This document shows, one piece after another, positions 8,771-16,059 of a DNA stretch of 39,763 nucleotides. Location of the stretch: positions 1 to 39,763 of the forward strand of contig JAKSYS010000592.1 of assembly GCA_022925895.1 (NCBI GenBank), read 5' to 3'. Below the pieces are notes generated by a model. It saw only the letters and a program-made list of their open reading frames with translations, was not told the origin of the DNA and ran no database searches. Source of the stretch: Fragilaria crotonensis. Taxonomy: Eukaryota > Bacillariophyta > Fragilariophyceae > Fragilariales > Fragilariaceae. How positions within the stretch are numbered: the first letter of the stretch is position 1; each line of letters begins with the position of its first letter. A program made the translations under genes and the position numbers.

Positions 8771-10143
8771 TGAAGTGGTCGGTCAGTAGGGACATAGCAC
8801 GTCTCACCGTTGAGGCCGACGAGAGTGTTGTGTCGGATTGAATCGCGGCTCTTTTGGACCATGAAACCAAAGTCGATTGACAGGCCTTGGTTGCAAGTTG
8901 TCGCCCGCATTGTGGTCCCTGTTCCTTTTGGAGTCTTCCGAAGCTTAGCGGCAAGGCAGATGGGACATTCTTCGAGCTCCGTCGGGAGCTTGAATTGTGG
9001 CATTCCTTTTACAAACCGGTGCATTTCTGATAAACGCCGGAAATTTATGTGTCCAAGGCGTTGATGCCACAGCATTCGCAAGGCCGAGCGGCTGAGGGAT
9101 CGCACGACGTATGCTTCCTGGTGGTTCGGCGAGAATTCCGGGAGGTCTTCGTCGGTGTCCAAGATGTCAGGACGTTCGGTAATGATGTCCTGGTAATCGA
9201 TTGTACGGAATTCAAGACCTGCGGGAGCCATCCCATACCCATAGATGTAGGGCCTTGCGTTACCGTCAGGTGAAACGGGCAACAGGCCTAACGGTGGGTC
9301 CAGGGCAGGTGGAGAATGGCATGCGGTGCAAGTCATGCCGTCGGTCGGATCGAGGATCGTGGCGGCAGTGGCAGGTGCATGTTCCGTGCATAGTTTCCGA
9401 ACGAGGACTTGATCCGAAGGGAGCGGAGCCAGATGGGCTTCGGGCGACGGAGCAATCAAGGCTTCGGTGAACGTCAAACCTCCTCGACTTGCCGTCGGTT
9501 GCAAGATAATGTAGATGTCTTGCGAACTTCGGAGGCGATTCGGGAAGTGAATATGTCCGATGCTCTCGGTGAAGCTTGACATGTGGTATCCATCGGTGCC
9601 CAGCTGCTTCGAAATGGCTGCGTGCGAAATAATGATGCCTGGAATTGTGGGAGTGTAGTACGTCCGAATGAACACGGACGATGGGCCTCCGGCATTTCCA
9701 CGATTATCCACTGGTACACACAAGAAACCGACGCCGACAGGTTGGTGCGCGTGATGACCGGCATCAAAGAGGCGGACGTTTGTGCGGAGTGGACGATAAG
9801 CAAACAAAAGGTGGCGATCGTTGGCAGTGCAAGCCATGGATCCGTTGTCAGCATGTGCGAACGAGAGTTGGCGGGCACGATCATATGTCTCGGCCAACCG
9901 ACGAAGCAGGATGGGATCGGGAGCAACGTCGAGACGGACGGTGTCGGACGGGAAGGGCAGGAAGCACGTCGGCAACTGAAATGGAGATCGAATTGACGTT
10001 GGGGGCTTCGAAACAGGCTTCAAAGTCGACTTCGTCTTCAGCGGTGGCACGGAGCGAATTCTGTTGATATCCCACGAGATCTTCTTTGTCGCCGTCGTCG
10101 TCGTCGTCGTTGGTGGCGGCGACGTCGATGTTGGCGGGTTCAT
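8710..10143 (-). CDS. Copia B protease and integrase N-terminus
   Basis: This frame overlaps gag by 263 nt in the +1 frame. From about residue 75 it carries DVAPDPILLRRLAETYDRAR and then the aspartic protease signature HADNGSMACTA (D-N-G/S variant of D-T/S-G). Next comes a protease-like body with DAGHHAHQPVGVG. Near residues 365-410 is the GAG-pre-integrase zinc-binding module WHQRLGHINFRRLSEM ... CPICLAAK (H-H-C-C). The integrase core begins at LSIDFGFMV (first catalytic Asp). The frame is lost at GETCYVPTD near 8790, where removing one base of CCC gives the core continuation LLTDHFSGRIFGRAFP. Confidence 0.87.
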   Translation of the reverse strand: MNPPTSTSPPPTTTTTTATKKISWDINRIRSVPPLKTKSTLKPVSKPPTSIRSPFQLPTCFLPFPSDTVRLDVAPDPILLRRLAETYDRARQLSFAHADNGSMACTANDRHLLFAYRPLRTNVRLFDAGHHAHQPVGVGFLCVPVDNRGNAGGPSSVFIRTYYTPTIPGIIISHAAISKQLGTDGYHMSSFTESIGHIHFPNRLRSSQDIYIILQPTASRGGLTFTEALIAPSPEAHLAPLPSDQVLVRKLCTEHAPATAATILDPTDGMTCTACHSPPALDPPLGLLPVSPDGNARPYIYGYGMAPAGLEFRTIDYQDIITERPDILDTDEDLPEFSPNHQEAYVVRSLSRSALRMLWHQRLGHINFRRLSEMHRFVKGMPQFKLPTELEECPICLAAKLRKTPKGTGTTMRATTCNQGLSIDFGFMVQKSRDSIRHNTLVGLNGETCYVPTDRPLQWPYIRSCLPNKGSSRRLDQ

Positions 10144-11398
10144 CCTCCAAGATGCGATGCATTACTCGATTGTTGGCGCCAAGAGGTGGACGGTTGCGGG
10201 TGTTGGCAGAGTTCAGACGGCTGCGAAATTGTTTGTGTGAATTCGCAATCTGAGCCTTGAGCTGGGGATTGCGTTGTGCTAATCCTTCAGCGACGATATA
10301 ATCCACAAAACGGTTGCAATCTTCCAGCTTGTGACCCGGGAGTTGGCAGCCAAGGCAAACGGAAGACGCATCTTGGTTTTGAGAGATAGCCCGAACCATG
10401 AGATTGATTTCCTCATCGTCGAGGGTGGCGTCTGACGTCGACGACGAGAAATCCGGCGACGCGGTTTCGATCCTCCGGATGATGGACGTCGGCGTTCTTC
10501 CTGACGGCGGATGCTGCGAGGATGGTGGGTCGCGGCCAATCTCGGAGGCATACTCGACGAAAGTCGTCGCGAGTTGCGCCAACGAAAGTTTGAACGGAAG
10601 CGTGCCGTCGAGGCCGGTGCGCTTGTCGCGTTCGACTAAACGTCGGATCTCGGGACGCCATTCGGACGTCAAATTGCGGACAGATAGATCGAGGGCCTCC
10701 GATTCGGTGTACGTGCGAGTGGCTTGGCGCTCGCGTACCATGAAGTCTTGAAGCCGGCGGATGTACAAGCTGAATGTCTCCGTTCGTCGTTGGCGGGGAA
10801 TTTCGCTTGCGGTCGAGAAGACTGAATGCAACAGGGGATGGTGGAGGCGAAATAGGGAGTAGATAGCATGGTATCCCGCCTGCGGTGGGCATCCTTCAAC
10901 AGCGCCATGCTCTCGGGAGCCATTGGGGAATGTGGAGTCCTGGCTCAAAGCAGTGTAGATCAGACCGGACATGAAGGAATCTTTCTCTCGGACGGAAGCA
11001 GGGAGCCAAGTCCACCAAGCACCGTGGATTTCGTCTTCCTTTGCGGATTCATACGGCGGGCACCACACTCCCCATTGTAAGCATGTGGAACAAAAGAGTT
11101 TGAACCAGTGCACGAACGAATCATTTTTGGATGAGTCGAATCTTGGGAAGCTAGCCTTACGAAAATCTTTGAACTTGACCTCGCCATACATGAATTGACT
11201 CATGTAATCTTCGTAGGATTCGGCGCCGAAGGTGACCTCTGCAGAGAAAGGATGCATACGTGTAGGTGTCCGAGTCAAATTACCACCAGTTGTGCGTGGG
11301 CGAGCCGCCGAATTGAAGAGGGGGCGAGGTTCCGGGGGAGTGTGGAACCGTCCAGCAGTGATCGGAGGGCCGTGTCCGCTTGTTGGGCGAGTGTCCAC
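9881..11398 (-). CDS. Copia B gag with zinc knuckle
   Basis: This 505-residue frame is the main Gag body. A conserved capsid-like region (FRKASFPRFDSSKNDSFVHW, residues about 79-98) is followed by a helical region (RTETFSLYIRRLQDFMVRER) and a CX2CX4HX4C zinc knuckle (CLGCQLPGHKLEDC, about residue 345), typical of nucleocapsids. A low-complexity acidic run DDDDDGDKEDLVG comes near residue 430. The first Met is internal, since homologous text extends upstream through a CCC run near 11440. Past about 9990 the protein becomes arginine-rich and is probably out of frame, because protease coding sequence is already open in the +1 frame from 10143. Confidence 0.85.
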   Translation of the reverse strand: MDTRPTSGHGPPITAGRFHTPPEPRPLFNSAARPRTTGGNLTRTPTRMHPFSAEVTFGAESYEDYMSQFMYGEVKFKDFRKASFPRFDSSKNDSFVHWFKLFCSTCLQWGVWCPPYESAKEDEIHGAWWTWLPASVREKDSFMSGLIYTALSQDSTFPNGSREHGAVEGCPPQAGYHAIYSLFRLHHPLLHSVFSTASEIPRQRRTETFSLYIRRLQDFMVRERQATRTYTESEALDLSVRNLTSEWRPEIRRLVERDKRTGLDGTLPFKLSLAQLATTFVEYASEIGRDPPSSQHPPSGRTPTSIIRRIETASPDFSSSTSDATLDDEEINLMVRAISQNQDASSVCLGCQLPGHKLEDCNRFVDYIVAEGLAQRNPQLKAQIANSHKQFRSRLNSANTRNRPPLGANNRVMHRILEDEPANIDVAATNDDDDDGDKEDLVGYQQNSLRATAEDEVDFEACFEAPNVNSISISVADVLPALPVRHRPSRRCSRSHPASSVGRDI

Positions 11399-11527
11399 CG
11401 GTTGTCCACGGAAAGTGGGAAGTGCAGCCGTGGAGTCGGCTATCTCAACGTCCTCGACGGGCGGTGCGATTTCTCGTTCATGCCGGGTGCGGTCTCGTTG
11501 ATAGGGGCGTCCATCGGGGCAGACGTA

Positions 11528-11998
11528 TCAACCACCGAAGGAGGGCCCTGGCGCGAGCGATGAGATCGACTCGTGAGTGCTCTGGGAAGATGCAGAGGAT
11601 CCCGGCGGCTTTGGGATGTCGATATCCGGAAGTAGGAAGCGGATCATGATAGGGACGTGTACGATGTCGGACGGGCGAGAACGTTCCTTGAGACGTTGGA
11701 CGATGAGGCGCTGGAGCGCCGGCTTTCGTAACGAGATGACGGAGTTGCGGCTGCGGGCGTGGTACATGCCAAATCCGGGGTCGGTCAGTGTAGGCAATAA
11801 CTCTTCCGACAACCATGTGGTGTCTTCGAGTTGTTGGAGAACGCAGTTACGGATGGTGTCGTGATAGGTTTCCGTAAGTGACATTGTAGGCACATCGAAG
11901 ATCTCTGTGAGTGGGATTTCTGCCATCGGGCAGTCCACAATATCGATGGTTATAACGAGACAGTCATTGTCGTATTGAACCTCCTCGGCGTCCACCAT
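11528..11998 (-). CDS. Copia B gag, N-terminal segment
   Basis: This is the first long frame after the 5' LTR and a leader of about 180 nt, starting with ATG at 11998 (MVDAEEVQYDNDCLVITI). It is acidic at first and later has a basic helical stretch (LRKPALQRLIVQRLKERSR). No enzymatic domain is recognised, and it is presumably the amino end of the Gag protein that coats element RNA. The frame stops at 11528 after LAPGPSFGG. Shortening the CCC run by one base lets the text continue as SVVDTSAPMDAPINE into the next segment. I therefore read it as part of one gag-pol ORF, not a separate gene. Confidence 0.65.
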   Translation of the reverse strand: MVDAEEVQYDNDCLVITIDIVDCPMAEIPLTEIFDVPTMSLTETYHDTIRNCVLQQLEDTTWLSEELLPTLTDPGFGMYHARSRNSVISLRKPALQRLIVQRLKERSRPSDIVHVPIMIRFLLPDIDIPKPPGSSASSQSTHESISSLAPGPSFGG

Positions 11999-12159
11999 TT
12001 TGTTATCGGGTTTCAGAAATATGCGGTCCCGGATGTCTGGTCGGAGAGTATTTTTAACGCGGAGTGGCTACGTGGTTCCCGATATCATGTGAATCGTGTG
12101 ACACCGAAGAACGCGAGAGAACTCGAAATCAGTCGGAGAGTGCGCAGAAAACAGTCGTA

Positions 12160-12177
12160 GAATTTGGGCTCATAACC
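12160..12177 (-). promoter_or_regulatory. Primer-binding site of copia B (tRNA-Met anticodon arm)
   Basis: The plus strand here reads GAATTTGGGCTCATAACC, directly next to the LTR. It contains CTCATAA, a tRNA-Met anticodon loop (CAU), flanked by GGG and CC stem bases. The element RNA would therefore pair with the anticodon arm of a tRNA-Met rather than with its 3' CCA end. Drosophila copia is known to prime from such a half-molecule of initiator tRNA-Met. The match to a real tRNA of this organism has not been tested. Confidence 0.7.
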
Positions 12178-12580
12178 TGTGAGACCCTCCCTAGTACGGC
12201 GGCTCCACAAACAGTGACTCGCTTGGGAGTCGGGTTAGGACAAAGCCGTCGCAATGAAGAGGAACGAACGCAGAAGCAAGAAGGCACGACGCGTGGCGAT
12301 GTCGATATCGAACGTGTGATGGGTGATGTGTTGGCGTTCGTGTTGTGGCTAAGTATATCCTTCGGCCTCTTCACCCTTACGATCAAATGGACCGGCAAGA
12401 ATGCGATTGAGGGAATAAAGGATTATATTAGAAGTTGTGTGCCGATGGAGTACATCGGCCTTAAGCTAAATTAGTCGGAGTTGCGCATTTGATAGCGCAT
12501 CAGCATCGACCGTAGATAGTCGACCGTGCGCAGTAGACAGTAGCACGGTGTCATGGAGATATATAGAATATGCACTGACA
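12178..12580 (-). repeat. 5' LTR of copia B
   Basis: Identical in length and sequence to the LTR at 5366-5768. In minus-strand orientation this is the upstream LTR, so transcription of B is expected to start inside it and run toward lower coordinates. The U5 end (...GGTCTCACA) abuts the primer-binding site with no spacer. Confidence 0.95.
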
Positions 12581-12585
12581 ACATG
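12581..12585. repeat. Target-site duplication ACATG, right of element B
   Basis: This is the second copy of the 5-bp duplication and directly follows ...CTGACA, the end of the right LTR. The codons of C (TGT CAC ATG ATA TTT GAC) resume here. Confidence 0.9.
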
Positions 12586-13534
12586 TCACATGATATTTGA
12601 CATCAAGTTCGACCTAACGCGGAAGGCGCGACTCGTCCTGAACGGTGCGAAACATGAAGTACCGAAGGAGATGACCTTCTCGAGCGTCGTTTCACGTGAC
12701 AGCGTTCGGAACGCATTCACTCTTGCGGCATTGAACGGACTCGATATCTTGGCAGCGGACATCCAAAATGCTTATCTCTCGGCACCGACCGAGGAAAGGC
12801 TATACGTCGTTGCCGGGTTGGAGTTCCCACCCGATCTGCGAGGACGACCAGCAAAGATTGTGCGGGCACTTTATGGCATGAAGTCGTCGGGAGCGCGATT
12901 CAGGGACCATCTTGCCGCATCGCTCCGGGACATGGGGTATGTCAGTTGCAAGGCGGATCCGGACGTATGGATGAAGGCTGCGACAAAGGCCGATGGAACG
13001 AAGTTTTACAGTTATGTTTTGGCGTACGTCGATGATATCCTTTGCCTCGACACGAATCCAAAGAATGTGATGGACGCTTTGTCCAAGGTCTACAAGCTAA
13101 AGGATGGGAGCGTCAAGGCACCGGATGTATATCTTGGGGCTGAAGTAAAGCAATTCAAGATACCCGAGTCGGACGAGCCTGAAGATCAGGTGGGCCATGT
13201 CTTCATCCAAGTATGTGACAAGGGCAGTCAAGGACGTCGAGACAGAGTTAGAAAATGTGGGATTGGGGTTGCCGAAACGCACTACGACCCCACTACGTCA
13301 GGGTTATCGACCGGAGTTGGATCAAACGGCGGAGTTGGATGCGCAGCGACTAAACTATTACCAAGGGCTGGTCGGCGTATTGAGGTGGATCTGCGAACTC
13401 GGGCGAGTGGACATACTGATGCCGGTTTCTCTCATGTCACGTTACCTTGTGTCGGCGAGGGAGGGGCATCTTCAGCAATTGTTCCATGTGTTTGCATATT
13501 TGAAACAGTACGACCGATCGACGATGGTGTTTGA
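12581..13534 (+). pseudogene. Copia C reverse transcriptase
   Basis: This is the right half of C after element B. The reading CHMIFDIKFDLTRKARLVLNG continues the left half in frame. RT motifs are LAADIQNAYLSAPTEERLYV (first Asp), RALYGMKSSGARFRDHLAAS and AYVDDILCL (YVDD). It proceeds through YLGAEVKQFKIPESDEP to about 13190, where a single-base shift (after EDQVGHV) moves the true reading to the next segment. The residues after 13195 in this frame are spurious. An ATG at 12548 lies in the LTR of B and is not a real start. Confidence 0.85.
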
Positions 13535-14114
13535 CGACACGGAGCCAAGCTACGACCCGCGACGGTTTGCCACACAGGATTGGTCGAAGTATTATCCCGA
13601 CGCGAAGGAAGCGATACCGGAAAACATGCCAGAGCCGCGAGGGAAGCCAGTGATGATGACTTGTTTCGTTGATGCCGACCACGCAGGATGTCAGTTGACA
13701 CGTCGATCGCACACTGGCGTGATCCTCTATATCAATCGCGCCCCGATCATTTGGTACTCCAAGCGACAGAACACGGTGGAATCTTCCACGTTTGGCTCGG
13801 AGTTCATTGCCATGAAGATCGCGGTAGAGTTGATTGAGGGGCTGCGGTACAAGTTAAGGATGATGGGTGTTCCGGTTGAGGATCCTTGCAATGTTTTTTG
13901 TGATAATGAGGCAGTCGCCAAGAATTCCACCAGGCCAGAGTCGACTTTGAAGAAGAAGCACCAGGCGATTGCGTACCATCGCACTCGTGAGGCTCAGGCT
14001 CCGGGGACTGTGCGGATTGCCAAGGAAGATGGTGAGACAAACCTGGCGGATATCTTTACAAAGCTCTTGGCGGGACCGAAGCATCGGGATTTATCGCAAC
14101 GCATCCTATGGTAA
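13197..14114 (+). pseudogene. Copia C RT C-terminus and RNase H
   Basis: Continues the RT connection (LNYYQGLVGVLRWICELGRV) into RNase H. The acidic residues are in TCFVDADHAGC, SSTFGSEFIAM and NVFCDNEAVAKNS. The C-terminal block ADIFTKLLAGPKHRDLSQRI ends with TAA at 14114. It is closely collinear with copia A 2534-3514 and intact in this frame. The first residues (SSSKYVTRAVKDVETELENV) align with A's STSYVKKAIADLKKELED, so the break with the previous segment is only one base. Confidence 0.88.
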
Positions 14115-14129
14115 TGGGATGGCGTTTGG

Positions 14130-14169
14130 CCTGCGAAGCAGGTGGCTGGCCTTGGCCTACGAGCGTAGG
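14130..14169 (+). other. Two small hairpins in the 3' untranslated part of copia C
   Basis: CCTGC-GAA-GCAGG (14130-14142) and CCTAC-GAGC-GTAGG (14156-14169) are perfect five-base-pair inverted repeats just after the pol stop. Their role is unknown. The 14171-14304 stretch to the LTR holds no gene and ends in the purine tract CGCGGGGAC (14296-14304). Confidence 0.5.
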
Positions 14170-14304
14170 TGTGGATGGGCTAATACTATTCGGTAATGGA
14201 TGTCCGAACGGCCTCTGGTGTTACGTGATATTTGGAGTATTGTGAGGAGTGCGAATCCGGGGACGAGCGAATCACCGATGGATCGGTATTTTGCTCGCGG
14301 GGAC

Positions 14305-14458
14305 TGAACGAATTCTACTGTGTCTGCGTCATATTGGGCTACGGCCAGACCATGTGGGGTTTCTCCGGACTTAGTTTATAATTTTGTTCTATCCTAATCT
14401 CTAATGCCATGCTGCCCCACAATGATGGATTTCCAGTAGTAACGGTAGGTTTTATTCA
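14305..14458 (+). repeat. Putative 3' LTR of copia C
   Basis: Begins TGAACGAATT after CGCGGGGAC, the same purine tract that precedes the LTR of A. It ends TTTATTCA, an imperfect inverted match to the start. Length would be 154 bp. Minus-strand coding sequence of element D starts right after it, supporting the right boundary. The other LTR is outside the window, so this is inferred. Confidence 0.55.
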
Positions 14459-14988
14459 CGGGAACATATTGGGACTTATGGCATCAGGGCTAGTATTAAG
14501 ATGAAACCACTGTTGGAGGGCCTCGGAGAGAACATGTCGCAACAAAGGGCTGGTCGCCATATTTCTATGAAATTGAGTGATTGCTTGCAACAAAGTGGTT
14601 CGCCACTGCTGCCGGGTGGGGTGTGGACTACGAAGGATGTGGTCTCTGTCTTCTGTGGTATGCTTGCATTTGGGACATGTTCGATTGCCTGAGTCAAATT
14701 TGTTTAGGGAAGAATGAGTGGGCAAGCACTCGTGTACCAACTTGGAATTGTGGACCTTTGAAGTTCGATGAGCTTGAAATCATTATCATGGTGACGGTTG
14801 GCATACTCCGGGATATCTTCGTAGTGTGTCAAAGTCGTTTGTTCTTGGTCATCGCGGTCGGTTGTTTGGCCACACAGTATGTATGTATCTGCTTCCTGCT
14901 TGACTGCCAGATACTTTCCGTATTGAAACGCCAGACATTGAATCCATTGTTTTGAGTGTTGGGTGGTCCACTTGCCAAGGGGTTGCAT
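14456..14988 (-). pseudogene. Non-LTR D: zinc-binding C-terminal domain
   Basis: Frame 14988-14704 carries GKWTTQHSKQWIQCLAFQYG. A shift near 14740 leads to HECLPTHSSLNKF and the zinc-binding motif CPKCKHTTEDRDHILRSPH. It resembles CPLCHTAVEDWSHILKCPH in element F, but the third Cys is Ser here. LLRHVLSEALQQWFHLNTSP follows. The reading ends at PNMFP exactly where the LTR of copia C begins. Confidence 0.68.
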
Positions 14989-15650
14989 TAATTTGCCGCG
15001 CGAGTTGCTCCATAGTTATTAACGCGCTTCCAGAGACGCCATTCAAGTTGTGATGGTCGATCTCGGTTAATTCTCATCCAACGACTCATTGTGCTGAAAA
15101 GTGACGAGGTCCCCATAAGCTTCTTGTCCCTTCCACTGGTGTCTTTATGTCAGAGAGAGTGACAGCATTCAAATATAATCCGCAGCAATTGAGTCGCCGT
15201 ATCTGTGCTGGTGTAAATCTCTGCAATCCGATAATTATGTCCATAATATAACAATCATGCTCTCGTTCGAGCGTTGGAATACCGGAATCTTCCACCTGGA
15301 TCCAAGCATAAATGCTTTTTAGATATTGTCGGAGTGCGCCAAACCACTTCAGTTCTAAGTGGGGTAGATGTGTCGTCACGTCTTCCAGCAAGCATCGGGA
15401 CATGCCCAAACTATAGTTCCCCAAGAAATGATGTTTTGCATCAGCTGCCCTGCAATTGTTTTGGCTCTCCAATGTTTTAAGATTGACTGAATGTGTCCAA
15501 TGCCTTCTCGGTCGTCAAACCGTTTAAATTCAATCCCTCCATACTCGCTAGGTCCGTATGCGATTGCTTGATGTATATGCCTGTTAAAGCCGCATCTTAC
15601 GATGACAATGCTCATCGCTTCCTCTGAATTTTTGTTAAGTGTGGCTCTGT
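14459..15650 (-). mobile_element. 5'-truncated non-LTR retrotransposon D (RT tail)
   Basis: Minus-strand sequence matches the C-terminal region downstream of the polymerase domain in diatom non-LTR (LINE-like) elements: a helical thumb-like region, then a CX2C...H zinc-binding motif. It starts abruptly near 15650 (an in-frame stop precedes IYRATLNKNSEEA), which fits 5' truncation. It ends abruptly at 14459, where copia C is inserted. Reading it needs at least three frame changes. Confidence 0.72.
15086..15615 (-). pseudogene. Non-LTR D: RT C-terminal (thumb-like) region
   Basis: Two overlapping frames give one family pattern. From 15615 the text reads QAIAYGPSEYGGIEFKRFDD and GIGHIQSILKHWRAKTIAGQ. 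A shift near 15410 leads to HLPHLELKWFGALRQYLKSI, IPTLEREHDCYIMDI and LNCCGLYLNAVTLSDI, ending at 15086. This pattern is familiar from reverse transcriptase tails in diatom genomes. The polymerase active site itself is absent, so no activity is expected. The family assignment rests on recall of the pattern, not a search. Confidence 0.65.
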
Positions 15651-15654
15651 AAAT

Positions 15655-15894
15655 TTAGAATTTGGCAGAGGATAACTCAAGCTGGGTACGTAACATGATG
15701 AGTAGAATGCCCATGATTCCTCCCTTGTCAGCGGACATTTCCACAGAAATGGTACCACCTCGTCGTTGCTTTTTGCTTAAAGTTGCTTCTGTTGTTCTTT
15801 TTGACTTCCGGCGGGTTTCTTTTAACCGGAAAGATGCGGATCCTGTATCATCCAAATCGTATGTACAACTACTGGAGACTGGAGTATCATCCAC
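15655..15894 (-). CDS. Short basic ORF of unknown function
   Basis: Seventy-nine codons on the minus strand: a polar N-terminus (MDDTPVSSSCTYDLDD), a basic nuclear-signal-like run (KETRRKSKRTTEATLSKKQR) and a short hydrophobic patch (GIMGILLIML). It ends immediately upstream of the truncated D element. No family is recognised. It may be a chance frame or a remnant of an ORF cut by the D insertion. Confidence 0.2.
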   Translation of the reverse strand: MDDTPVSSSCTYDLDDTGSASFRLKETRRKSKRTTEATLSKKQRRGGTISVEMSADKGGIMGILLIMLRTQLELSSAKF

Positions 15895-15992
15895 AATTCA
15901 TGAGGACGTGGATTCACTGATTCACTGATTCATTCCCAACCTCCAACCTCGTAGAAGTGTAGCACGCCTTGGATATTCAGTAATTACCTTGA

Positions 15993-16022
15993 GGGTAAAG
16001 GTAAAGCACTTTACCTTTACCC
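15993..16022. repeat. 30-bp near-perfect palindrome of GGTAAA/TTTACC words
   Basis: Two perfect 14-base arms (15993-16006 and 16009-16022) surround the two bases CA. Two further TTTACC-containing units follow to about 16052 (TTGTTTACCTTTACCCTTTG). It could extrude as a cruciform or mark a transposon end. No function is assigned. Confidence 0.75.
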
Positions 16023-16059
16023 TTGTTTACCTTTACCCTTTGTTTACCTTTTTCCGTAC

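Larger units (their letters stand above)
5366..12580 (-). mobile_element. Complete Ty1/copia retrotransposon B (7,215 bp)
   Basis: Two identical 403-bp LTRs (TG...CA) bound an internal region whose genes read on the minus strand: gag, zinc knuckle, protease, integrase, PDZ-like segment, RT, RNase H. A primer-binding site abuts the right (5') LTR and a purine-rich tract abuts the left (3') LTR. ACATG is duplicated at both ends. The LTR identity indicates very recent insertion. The reading frame nevertheless changes at about seven places. I checked six by hand and they fall in short homopolymers. The family differs from A and C, with QVDD instead of YVDD in RT. Confidence 0.95.
3916..14458 (+). 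mobile_element. Outer Ty1/copia retrotransposon C, interrupted by A and B
   Basis: The two visible parts, 3916-5365 and 12581-14458, are halves of one element. The left half stops in the codons GYAKATC and the right half resumes with CHMIFDIKFDLTRKARL, which aligns with copia A across the join. Between them lies element B, flanked by ACATG on both sides. C's own 5' end lies left of the window, beyond A. A polypurine tract and a putative 154-bp 3' LTR close it at 14458. C is inserted in the non-LTR element D, whose minus-strand frame is cut at the same point. Confidence 0.85.

Noticed and set aside
12160-12177. tRNA-Met gene
   Set aside because: Only the anticodon arm is present next to an LTR. 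No acceptor, D or T arms are seen, so it is a primer-binding site.
14305-14458. Start of the non-LTR element inside the C LTR
   Set aside because: The minus frame ends exactly at the LTR border, so the LTR belongs to C and the non-LTR sequence is its target.
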